Of a DNA stretch of 64,000 nucleotides, positions 50,601 to 62,600 are shown one piece after another (positions within the stretch are counted from its first letter, which is position 1; each line of letters starts with the position of its first letter). Origin of the DNA: Brachypodius melanocephalos (Eukaryota; Chordata; Aves; Passeriformes; Pycnonotidae); NCBI GenBank assembly GCA_013398615.1, contig VZSR01000514.1, positions 7,276,962 through 7,340,961 on the forward strand, given 5' to 3'. Position numbers and translations under genes: made by a program. The notes under the pieces are model-generated. The model was not told the DNA's origin. It made no database searches and saw only the letters and a program-made list of their open reading frames with translations.

Positions 50601-51561
50601 TGCATAGGTAAAATCTATGAATTCAAATTATTCAAGAATAATTTACTGAATCAACTAGATTAATTTAAAATTTGAGTGACCTGTTTGTGCAGTAAACTTT
50701 CCTTCTGAACTGTGAAGAAATGGTGAGGATAGAATGAAATGAGGGTTTGGTCCAATATTACATATAATAAAATTAAATCAGAAGGTAAGATTAGATATTA
50801 ATTTTCTGTGGGGCCCTTAAATTCCAGTAAATCAGCCTTTCTTTGTCTATGAATTCTGAATGATATAAAAAACCAAACATAAATACTTTCAAATGTGATG
50901 CTTTATCAGAGATCTGATCATATTACACACCACTGTTCTGAGTTCTATTAACTATCACTGAACCCAGTTTTGCCCAGGATGACCTAGGATAACTTGGAAG
51001 CAGATTTTTTTTGTGTGTGCCTCTTTTAAACATTTCTTCATTTTTGTTTACTTAACTTCTGTGGGTAACTGGTTAACTGATCAATTTGCAACCCAACAAC
51101 AGACTTTAATTATGTGAGCAGAGGATAGCTCAATTTTAATGAGACAAATTCAACATTTTACTGGACTAACTTAGTCTTGAAGAGATGAATAGGAACTCCC
51201 TGAACTCCATACTAACCTTGATTCTTAATTTTCTATTAAGGACACAGAGTTGGAACATATATTTGCTTCTACAATATAGAGCTGAAGAAATCAACCTTTC
51301 AAGGCTAGCTTTCTGAAAAAAAAAGAAACGGAAAACCTTGAAAATGCTTTTGTACCTAGCATTTGTAAGAATCACTTTAACCCAGTTCGTATTTGAGTGT
51401 GCTAGATCTGGAATAACTCATCAGTCAGTGGAAAGGATTATACCAAAAAGGGAGTCTCCACTTCCTGTACACCCTTGTCTTAGGAGGTGTCAAGAGTCAC
51501 CCTTATACTTAAAGGGTTTAACATTAAAATGTGGATGTGCAGGTTTCCCATTTGTGTCTAC

Positions 51562-51612
51562 ACAGAATTATAGAATCATTTAGGTTGGAGAAGCCCCACA
51601 TACACCTACTGG
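51562..51612 (-). mobile_element. Short CR1 3'-end fragment, antisense
   Basis: ATAGAATCATTTAGGTTGGA is the reverse complement of the avian CR1 3' end. It is preceded by two copies of the terminal octamer-like repeat (cacagaat, tatagaat). Only about 50 bases are recognisable. Confidence 0.7.
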
Positions 51613-53596
51613 AACAAAGATTTCCAGGAAAGTCTGATCAGAAAAATGAGCATAATAGTACAACAACAATATAGTACTATGTGAAATGACATAATTATCA
51701 AAACACTAAAAAATAAAATTACTGCAATTAATACAGTTTAATTATGAAGAATCATGATGATTGAATGTGGTGACAATCTGCCCCAGGAACTATTCTCCTC
51801 TCTTTAAAAGTATTTCTATCACCTTTTCAAAGAAAAGTCAGGTAATTCATCCTGTAGCAAAATTAGAGATAAGAGATCTACAAGGTGAACAAATAACAAG
51901 TGACAGACTAAGCCATTTCATTTTTTTATCATTTTTCATACTCCTTTCTGCATTTTCTCAAGTGACAGTTTGAACCTTGCAAACACATGCTAACTCATCC
52001 CAAAGCACCTTGTTTGTGTCTTCATGTTGCAACATGAAGTAGATTTAGGTATCAAACACAAATTTGAAAGTTTTGCCTAAGACTGTAAGTTATTTAAGGC
52101 AGGGATCAGTTCCAGGAAGGAACTGATGTGGACTGTGAAGGAACACAGGGGGTTTTAGCTATTAAAACTGTGGAGTGGAATGCAAAGGATGGGGGCTCTG
52201 CCACTGCCATTGGTGTGATGTAAAGTCACAATCTCAACTCAGCATCGCGCCAGGATGAGCGGCCCCGCTGATCCTGAAGGGCCCTGTGTTTGTTCAGTGT
52301 TTACATCACACTTCCCAGCAACTTTTAGCTTGAAAAATAGTAACCCATGGAGGACAATAACAGGCTGTTTGAAACTTTGCATTAAGTGGGTGGAGTCACG
52401 CAGCAGCTGGTCGGACCTGGTTGGTGTTATCTCGGATGAAGGTTGACAGAAGGAGGTCTCCTTTGGCATTACCCAACACAACTCCAGATGCAGCTGGGAA
52501 TCCAAGCATTGTGCAGCAGCAGAGGGTGAGCATCCCTCTGCCACGTGCCCTTGGAGGGCAGGCGCAGAGCTGTCCTGCTTCTCTCCAGGCTCCTCAAAGA
52601 GCTTCTGCAAGGTTTGCCACAAGCAGCCGAGAGGTTGACCCCGAGAGCTTGCTCTGAGCCTTGCCGAGGTAAAATAGGATGCACTGGAGCCAAGAACATC
52701 TAAGGAACTGAAATAAGGATCATGAAGATGAGGGGTAGGGTATCTGGTGAGTGGCTGGAGGAGAGGAGATGGAGCAGAACGTGCTTGAACCTGCACTTGG
52801 TTTCACAGGGATGAACTCTTGGCTCCTAACAGTGTATTATGGACTTCAAGGGACTGAGAGGACTGGTCAGGAAGGGGATGCAGGGCTCTGCCTGTGCAGC
52901 ACTGTTTGGATGATCTGAGCACGACATTAGATTTTTTAAGAATTATCTATTTTCCTTTGAAGATAAGTTGCTTGTGGTGGTAGTGAGGCTGTACATAGAA
53001 GACTTTCCCTGCTTCACCTTGGAGTAAATGATGGGTTCCATTTACCCCCACACTTACCTATCAGCTGGTGATTAAGTGATCAGGCAGATGAGGTCTGATA
53101 AGCATGCATGGCTGATAGCAATGATCAAAATGAGTTTTTGTATGATTTATAAGCGCAAATTAAGTTTGTTCTTGGGGGTTTTTTTAAATGCAATCATTGA
53201 TGGCAATTCTGTGAGTAACTTTTCTATGAAATCCTAAGACAAACTTCAGTCTGTAATATGTTGTTGCAAATCCTGTAAGAATTTAATTTGCGTGCCCATA
53301 AACTTTTTCTCTACAGAGAAAAAAAGATTCTGTTTGTCAAGGACAGGAAGATGATCTTTAAGGATTCCTAAAAGGTACCCTGATTATGCAAAATCTCCAT
53401 AGCAAACAGGAATAATCCCAAAGCTGTCTTCTCAAAACCTTACCATTTTTGAGGAAGAGTTGGGTTTTTTTGGATCTAACTGAGTAAGTGACTGAAGTAC
53501 TGAGTTTTGAGGGGTTTTAATGGGTTAAGGGGACCCTTAAATGAATTCCGGATTCTAATTGCAATTATGTTTGAATTGTGTTCTTATTCACTTCAG

Positions 53597-53645
53597 ATGC
53601 GTGCAGTATGGATCACTACAATTTTTCTTCTCAATGCAGTCAGAG
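53597..53645 (+). CDS. PNLIPRP3: PNLIPRP3 coding exon 1 (signal peptide)
   Basis: Encodes MRAVWITTIFLLNAVR plus one base, a typical short signal peptide. Donor AGAG|gtgaga. The sequence before the ATG (tcacttcag) looks like a splice acceptor, so a non-coding first exon may lie upstream, as in human PNLIP. Confidence 0.8.
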
Positions 53646-56600
53646 GTGAGACAAATAATAAAGTAGAATAAAGTCTACAAAGACTAAAAAATTATGTGCA
53701 GCTTACGTCAGGATATCTATATTCTAGAAAAAGCCTGTTCATTGAAATGGATTTAACATAATTCTTCATTAGGACCACTGAGTCATGTAATGTCTTTCCC
53801 ACATTTAATTCATTACTTTTTAATTCTGTAAAGGTTTTTGCAGGTGGCAAACAGAATGGGAATCAGAAAGACTTTTTTTACATCCAAATTGATACTGAAA
53901 TTCTTCCAGAACATTTTCCCCCTACCCACCTTCAACTCACTCATGGTAGCTGCAGCCCTGGTAAAGAGAGCCCAGGCACCTACTCTTCACAGTGCTATGC
54001 AGAGAACAAGAGGATAGTCTCGGTCCAAAATACCTCTCTAATGACAGGAAAGAATAGACTTTTTAATAGCAATAAAAATTACTTGGGATTTCACAACTGT
54101 TATGCTAAAACAGTGTGGAAGGATGACAATTAATGGCAACACCCACGTGCCACATCGGCACCATTACTGTAGGCACAATAGAAATTGTGGAACTGGTCCT
54201 TCAGGCACAGACCACACTTCCTGAGGCTGTGCTTTGCTCCAAGCTTCCACCCAAGTTCCACTTTATTGCTTCCAATAAAATCTGATGGTAGTAAAAAAAT
54301 AAGGGAGATGTTTAATGTCCATTGTGGAGCAACCAGAAGTATCTGTTTTAATGTTTTGGTTTCTTTTTGCTCCTTCATGAACTGTTGTGCAAGAAATAAC
54401 AATTTAGGTAATCCCTGGATCTTAGGACTGATTTAAAGGACTACTCTGTGCTGACAGCAAAAGCTGGTTTCTTCCCTGGATCAAGATTTTGTTTTCTTTT
54501 TCCAAGGGCTGTGTTAAAAATATGTTGGACCAAACACATCCTGACCAAACACCAGGCTGAGCTCCAGGCTCTGTCGACAGCAGGAAGCATTCCTGGAGTT
54601 GAAGTCCTTGATCAATCAGCCAAGCACCACTGAGCCCCTTAAGGAAAAATGCTCAGAAGTGCCATCCTAATCCAAATCGGGCTTGTTTGGCTTTCCTGGT
54701 GTAAACCCTCTCCTGCCAGCTTAGTGTTCAGAACCTGTGACATTCCCAGAACATTAATATCTTTTTCTTTGTGCACTCCAGGAAAGGAAGTTTGCTACAA
54801 AAGGCTTGGATGCTTTTCAGACAGCCCCCCATGGGCTGGGATCCCAGGGAGGCAACTGGCAGGCTTGCCCAGCTCTCCAGATGCTGTGAACACAAATTTC
54901 CTTCTTTTCACCAGAGATAACCGAGTGAAATACCAAGTAAGGAGATGCTTTGTTTTTAAACACTGACAGTGTACAATAAATTCAAGAAATTGTAGGGACA
55001 GTTTCTTTTCTTACATATTTTTGCTCATAGGACTCCTGGGAGAACCTTCAATTCTCTATTAGACACATGATAATTTTCTTCCATCTTTTTTTCCTTTTTC
55101 CTCATTTCAGCTCTCTGAGGAGCCAGGTATATTTACAACACGTTAATAACAGCCCTCTAACACAAGTTGTTACAGGTAAAAGGCTCCAGAATTAAGGGGT
55201 TTTATATAAATGGCAGTCACAATCAGCAGAGGTGTTTATTAAGTCACTTCAGAACAAGTCCAGCTCCTCCAGCTGAGAGGGCCTATGAGGTGTTAACAAA
55301 TCAGTCTTTCACTGAAGGTGAGATGTCTGCTAATTAGTGCATGATGTTCCCCTTTTAAGTCAATAAAACCATAACAAAAATATATAAGAGCTATAACTCA
55401 GAATTTCTTTAAAAGAAAATAGTGTCTTCTTTATTAATACACATGAAAATACCTAAAGCCTCTGAATTTGTAAGCCTGGTGGACTTTACCATAAAATATA
55501 AATGAAGCAATGAAAGTCTTATCTTCAAAGGAAAAAAAGAAAGAAAAATAGGTATAGTTTCAAAGTCAACCACATAATACCTTTCAGAAGATTCTATCTT
55601 TGCATTTCTATGGCCAAGTTTGAAAAAATCTTGTACTTACATGGCCCATTGTACCAGTATATCACAAAGCATTGTGCAAAAGATGTCAGTATCATTAGTT
55701 TAACTAACCAGAGGAAGTGAAGCATTTGTTGAAGTGATTAATTGATTTCCCCTCAAAAGGCAGTTTAGGAATGAGAAATAAGACCCATCTCTTCCAAGTC
55801 TAGAGCTATGCCTTAACCATTGGGGTGCTCTGGCCTTTATCAAAATGTGCAGTGGGATGGAACAGTCACATCCTTGTTGTCTTTGTTGGTTGTTGACTTT
55901 TTTTGGCACAGAAAATTTCAGCTACAAATCCTTCAACTATAAAAGCTTCGAATTTCCGAGCACACAGGAGGACTCGTTTCATTATACACGGCCACCTTGC
56001 TGGAGCTGATCTCCCCTGGATAACAAGCTTATGCAGGGTAGGTACAACTATTGTTTGACACTAATTTTGCTTGTATTCGAAAGTCTAAATATCCGCATCT
56101 GGCTTAAAATTCCCACGTAAAATTTACACCTCTGTTCTCTTGTTGATTCAGGGGATATATAAGGAAAAAAATGTCAGAATGAAGCCCAGTTCCACGTGGT
56201 CACTGTCTTGTTTCTTGCTATGAGCACAGTGCACTTCAGCCTTCTGCTGAATGCCCTTTTGCTGCATTTACCTCCACAGGGAAAGCTATAGTAAATTGAT
56301 TTTTCAATTCCTTGCCAATAGTAAAGGGGGAAGAAAGAGTGAGTTTTCTCACCTGAGCAAAAGGTCACAATAAACGGGTCGGTTTGAGTGACACGTTTGA
56401 TCTAATAGAACCAAAAGGCTTTGTTCAGCAGATTGGTTTCATTCTACTCTGGCACATTTGAAAAATGAAATTGTTTCAGAATGAAAAACGAAATCAGAAA
56501 GTTCTGTTGGCAGAAGTGTCTAAGTAGAATATTTTGGTTATAATATATGAACTTCAGGGCTGAACAATTCAAGCACATATTTGAGAATCCTTTTAAGACG

Positions 56601-59600
56601 ATCCAAACATTAAAAATTTGAAGAATAATGCTTGGACCTATTTTGGTAACAGGGATACCAAAGAAAGGTTGATTAAGAAAAGCTGGTGCCTTAGAGCCAA
56701 CCAAGGCATATGGAATGGAGAAAAGAGCTGAAGGAAGCTTGTGAGTGCACTCTAATAACTGGTTCCACTCTGCCTCCTTGTGCTGATCTTCGGCATCAGT
56801 AGGAATTGCTAAAGATGTGCCATCACCAGTCACACAAACGAAACAAATTATAGTACATGTGCCCTGCTACAATTGTAATCGATGCCTGTTTCCTTCTTCT
56901 CTGCTGTTTTCGTGCTCTCCACCAGTTCATGTTTCACTCTGAAGACGTGAACTGCATTTTGACGGACTGGAGGGGCGGCTCCAGCGGTCTGTACACGGAC
57001 GCCGTCAACAACGTCCGCGTCGTGGGGGCTGAGCTGGAGTACCTGGTGAACTTCCTGGAGGTAAAGACACATCCCTGGAATGTGCACAGCCCACATGGTA
57101 AAGGCCATGTTCAGAGTGGCACCCTCAGGTTTGACTCAGTAGAGCCAGGAAGAACAAGGAGTGCCCAGTAAAGCAGGTCCAAAGGGCTCTGATCCCACAC
57201 GAGTGAAAATACTTGTAATTGGTTTGGAAAAACTAACACGACTTTTCAGCAGTTCAAAAGGTTTGAAAGTCTGAAATGAAAAATTAAATTCCCTAGATTT
57301 AGTGTATTGGGATAAGATGGTAAGTAGCCATGAACACCCTAAAAATGAAGAGGGGTGGGATGAATGGGGAATTGCTTCTCTTTAGGTAGAGATTCCACCA
57401 CCCAGAACTGTAACTTTCCACCAGGACACTCTGGCCATGTCCTGGCACTGCACGGGGACATGCTGCAGTGTCACTGGCTTGTATACCCACACTATTTTTT
57501 TCTCCTTTCCATAAACCTTCACAGAAAGAGTATGGCTACTCTCCTGCCAACATCCATTTCATCGGCCATAGCCTTGGAGCACACGTTGCAGGGGAGGCAG
57601 GGAGGAGGAAGCCTGGCATTGGAAGAATAACAGGTACTGCAGCTATTTCAGCTGATAAAACTTTATATTTCCACACAACTTAAGAGAACTGAAGAATCAC
57701 CGCTGCTTTACAAATGTACAATACAGAATACAATGTGCTGGTTTGTCATAAATAACAAATTAGTGTGTTATTTGTGTCCAGCCAGCATGGTGGCACACAA
57801 GTCATGACACAGTCACACATTGCTTTCTTTTAAAAACTCACTATTTTCTGCTTTTCTCTGCATAGACATTGCTTTGTTTAAGCCATGCACACAGTGAGCA
57901 ATCACACAAGCAGTTCAGGGAAACCAGGATCAGAGCTGTGTTTCTTTATCTCCAAAGAGACCTCACTGACATTGAAGTGAAGGGATACCGTTTTCAACCA
58001 AGATATTCTGGAAATAAAAATAGCCTTTTTGCCAAATAAAAATTCATAGATAAATCTACATGCTCAGAGTAACATATAAAAATTCCATATTTTTTCAGTA
58101 AAATGACAAAAAAAAACCCCCCAACAACCCCGAACTCTCTTATATCATGGTTCCCAAAAGTAATCCAAGCAGCCATCAGCATTCTACTGTGCTGCAATGC
58201 CTTCAGTCAGCTTTCTATTAATACCCTGCCTGTTTTTCTAGCTGTGGATCACAAAATGGATTTTTATATGTGGAGTAAAGGCAGAAATGTCATCACATAT
58301 ATAGCATACATAACCTGATATATGTGATGATGTATGTCTCACTTACTCAATTTGTTACTCAATCAGATGTATCTCCATTCATTTAGGTTTGGATCCAGCT
58401 GGGCCCCTTTTCCAGTACACTCCTGCAATGGTTAGGCTGGATCCTTCAGATGCAAAATTTGTTGATATAATTCATACTCATGCTGGTCATCTTTTCTTTG
58501 ACTTTGGTAAGTTTTCATTTAAAGGCTGCCATTGGCACACAGGTTGGCTACAGAACACCTGAGAGTGGTCTGCCAGGATCCATTGTGCATTTCAGCTCCA
58601 GGGATTCTTCAGACTTGTGGCCACCTGGATTTTTACCCAAATGGTGGGAAGAAGATGCCAGGATGCAACCAGCTTCGTGTACCTCCTGCAACCCGAGATA
58701 TCAATGACCTGATGAGAGGTAAATATATTTTAAAGAAGTAATACCTCATTATGAGTTACAGTTAGAAACAAAGGCTAGGATATCTGAGCTTTATATAGCT
58801 CAGATTTGGAAAAGGGAGACAATGCTCAAAAATGGAACATTTAAATCTGCCTCTGAAACACCCTCCAATTTTCTTTTGTACCAGCTGACGCAAATTCTAG
58901 ATGAAAACTTCAGTTAAAGCATGCAAAATTGTGCATCACAGGCTTTCTAAGAGCCTCCCACTGTTCTGACCTCACTGGGAATTCCTCACATGAAGAACTG
59001 GTAAAATTTCATTCATAGATAATCCAAAAATGAGTATTTTAAAATCTAAGCTCTCTTTCTCCCTAGAAAGATATCACTCCCAGTATTACTGGGATTCATC
59101 CATGCCATCAAGGTTTAGTCTCTTCAAAGGGAACAGCTCAAGGTTAGAAATACAAAAGATGATAAAATGACTGCTCCATTAGTAGTTCTTCAAAGAAAGC
59201 TGGGCAGCTAATCAGAATTACCCTGGGATCCAGTACAATAGATCCACAAAATCCTGTCTTCTCATCCTAACTTACAGAAATGAGAACATCTGTTATTCAC
59301 AGTGAAATGTTTTGAAATCCTTACCACTAGTTAAATAATTTGCTTTCAAAAATGCTCTCCCTTGGAACTGGTCAAGAACTTAGTAACAAAGAGAACTGAA
59401 AGCTGGCTGTACTCAAAGTCACTTGGAACAAAAACACTTTCCAACTGGACTGCATAAAAATGTCTGCATTTAAATCAAAAAATAATTAAATATTTTCCTG
59501 AGACATTTCACAAGGCTCTTTGCAATGTTTTGTCATGAAGGAGAAACTCAGCTCTATTGAACACAAGCAGATGGAGTTGGTTGTTTATACAGCTCCTGAC

Positions 59601-62600
59601 AACAGAGATGGCCTTAACTCCCTCATCTTGGTTAAACCTTACTTTGTTTGGTAACCCCTCTTTTGTTTGCTAATGTTTACATTTAGGTAGTGTTTTTATG
59701 CATGAAGTGCTTTAGAAATAATATTTAGTGACTTCTTCCCTGCAGTTTTTGATACAGTAGAAAGGCTACAGGTGTTAAGTGAATTTGCCACTAACATAAA
59801 TTGAGCCAGCTGTAAGAGCTGAGGGTTTAAAAGCACAAACCCTTCTGAATTAAAGAAGAAGCTACAAAGAAAACATACTCAGGAAGCTTTGATGATGCAG
59901 ATTATTTTCAAGAAAAACAGACAACAAGTACTTTTCAGAGAGATTTCAGTGTGGCGTTTCTTTTCTTCCCTTGCGGAAAGAACAATGTGTCAACTGGTCA
60001 ACACCAACTGGTCTACCTTTAAGATGCGTAAATATTGCCATTAGGGGAAATTTTGATTTCACTACAAACTGTGCTGGCTTGCAACTCCTTCAGTGCCTCC
60101 CAGACCTCCCCCTGTGGTTTCTTGAGCCCCCACCTCATGCTGAAGCAGAACAGAGCCCATTTTTATACAAACAACCTAACTTTAGTGTTTTGATACAGGA
60201 GAAACCTTGGAGTTAAGGAAGACAACATTTGCTATAAGGGATGTGTAAACATAACCCAAATAGCACTTTCTTCTTTCCTTACTGGCTGCTTATAAATTTC
60301 AGTCTGATGGGAAAAAGTACTTGTTTCAAAGAGTTCTGACAAAATCAAGGACAAACTGCCAAATATCCTGCTTTTCAGAGGATTCCACACAATTGCTATC
60401 AAATGACTGCAGATTTCCTAGCCCTTAAAAAACACGACTGAACTTGAAATAATTGCTAAAATTACCTTTAGTTCTAGAAATTAGTGGAAACTGTGATTTT
60501 ACAGAATACCATGTTGGGATAACTGTAAGAAAAGGAAAACTACTTCATTGTAACCACTGTATGCTTTACAAAAACTGTAGCTATGAAGTATTGCAGTCTT
60601 TGAAATATCAAAGGGGAATACTCCAAAATGCTTCTTGTTTCACCTTGGTGCATCTCCACCTCTGTTAGAAACTACCTCTTTCCAACAGAAAAAAAAAAAA
60701 TATGTAGGCGTAAGTCCATTATCTTACTACAAAACCAAATGATTCACACTTTAATTGTCTTTTAATCATTGCTGTTTCTTTTACCTAAGACATCACTATA
60801 TGTGCAAGTGCTTTTGAGGGAAAGAGACCCCAAAATGTCTCTTTGGCATGGACTTCATGTTAATGTACTGCTTTAATCACTTTTTACCTGTTGGGTTTTT
60901 GTTGGGGTTTTTATTTTTGTCCCAGCATACAGATCTTTTGGATGTGGACATAAAAGAAGTCTCAGGTATTATGCTGAGAGCATCATCACTCCAAATGGAT
61001 TTGTTGGGTATCGATGTGACACGTACCGAGACTTTGTGTTGGTAAGTACCAGGTCTGGATTATCTGAGGGCTTATAGCCCTGCCCTTCTTCTTTTAATAA
61101 TTTCTGGGCCAACTTCTACACTTGGGATCACGGGATATGGGCACAGGGGACATTCAGAACCACCAACTACCTTCATTCATATCCAAACCCAAGCAATTTC
61201 ACAATAGAGAAGTGATGATGATCATTTAGCCTTTTTTTTTTTTCATCAAACACACAAATAGCCACAGGTCCACAGAGGTTCCAAACAGAACCTCCCACGT
61301 ATCAAAACTGAACTACCGAAATATAGCAATGCTGGTTTTTCTAACTGCAATTAATCTGCTTTCATGCTTATCTTTTTCAACCTTTTTTAATGGATGTCAA
61401 GGTCTTGATCTGATTGTCTGATCTATGTAGGTAAATTAAATTCATTGAGGCTCTGCATGGGAATAAAAGACAAAGAGCTGGCAGAACAAATCCCAAATCG
61501 AAAGCCCAACTTTTAGTATTCCTAAACATAAATATTTTCACCATATGAGTGAGATATGCAGTGAGAGCCCCTTGGAAATGTGGTTATCCATCCTATAACC
61601 AGCAGAAAACCCAGTGGACCCTATGAAAATTCCAGTAGACCCTATTAAAGATGAATATATTACTTAGATTTTGCAGATCAGGTAGCAAAGCCCAACTTGC
61701 TGATTCTTTATGGTATTTACTTATGGTCTGTGCAAGATCAGAAGGAATTAGGCCAAATTTCCAGCCTGTTTCTCTCTGATTTTCAAGAAGATGAAATAAG
61801 CTGACCGACCACCTCAACTCCTTTCTCAACCACAATGATAAATACTGAAGATATGATCTGAACTGGGAAGCAAGAACCTAAAAAAAAAAACCCCAGCCAA
61901 CCAACCAAATAAAAACCTGGGGAAATGCTGAAATACCCTAATTTCCTAAAATTTAAGAAGTGAGATTAGATTATGTCTGATAACACACATTTTTATTTCC
62001 CCCCCAGGGAGACTGCTTTCCATGTCCAGAGGAAGGATGTCCACTGATGGGTCATCATGCTGATAAGTTTTTACATAAAACAGAAAAAGAGCAGCAAAAG
62101 GTTTATTTAAACACAGGGCCCTCCCCTCCATATGCTCGTAAGTGCTCATTTTGTGGTGCATTCTAAAATGGCAAGGGATTATGTGTGAAAAAGGACCTTA
62201 CACTTCTGCAGAGCTGTTGCAGTTAATGAGTTGCACTCCATAAAACATCTAGAATTTTAGGCGTTAGGAACATGCAGTACCAGCATTATTTGGGAAAGCT
62301 GAGGTAATTGTAAAAACAGATCAAATGATGCTCACCTTTGAGTTAGACTTGGTTACTGCATGATAGCCTCAAAAACTCTATAAAGCTGAAATTGGGAGGA
62401 ATTTTTTTTGCTGAAAGCTTGTAATTTCAAATTTTAAAATGTTGCATTGTTTTTACTGGCAAAATGGGAGCATTTCAGGATATTTTTGCCAAGCTTATCG
62501 AGTCAAAATGGCAGGGAGCAATAAGAAATACAATTTTAGTTGTAAGTAATGTAGAAACAGCCACAGGACTGGGAAATAAGAAAATTAATAAATGAACTGC

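Larger units (their letters stand above)
42181..53596. other. Intergenic, upstream of PNLIPRP3
   Basis: Mostly AT-rich, with the short CR1 fragment at 51562-51612. The patch 52190-52800 is richer in GC and contains the longest open frame of the window (minus strand, 185 codons), with no recognised homology. No TATA box or pancreatic enhancer motif was identified with confidence. Confidence 0.55.

Noticed and set aside
52239..52796. 185-codon minus-strand open frame
   Set aside because: The product is low-complexity (Ser/Pro/Leu/Gln), no family is recognisable, and the local GC content lowers stop frequency. Kept only as a query patch, not called as a gene.
53567..53596. Upstream in-frame ATG for the lipase
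   Set aside because: It would add ten residues before the signal peptide, and cttcag at 53591-53596 looks like a splice acceptor, so this stretch is probably intronic.
56444..56833. 129-codon minus-strand open frame in a lipase intron
   Set aside because: Antisense to intron 3 of the lipase gene, with no family resemblance.
58577..58595. Alternative acceptor ctgccag for lipase exon 7
   Set aside because: It breaks phase with the one-base overhang of exon 6; the acceptor at 58595 fits phase and family alignment.
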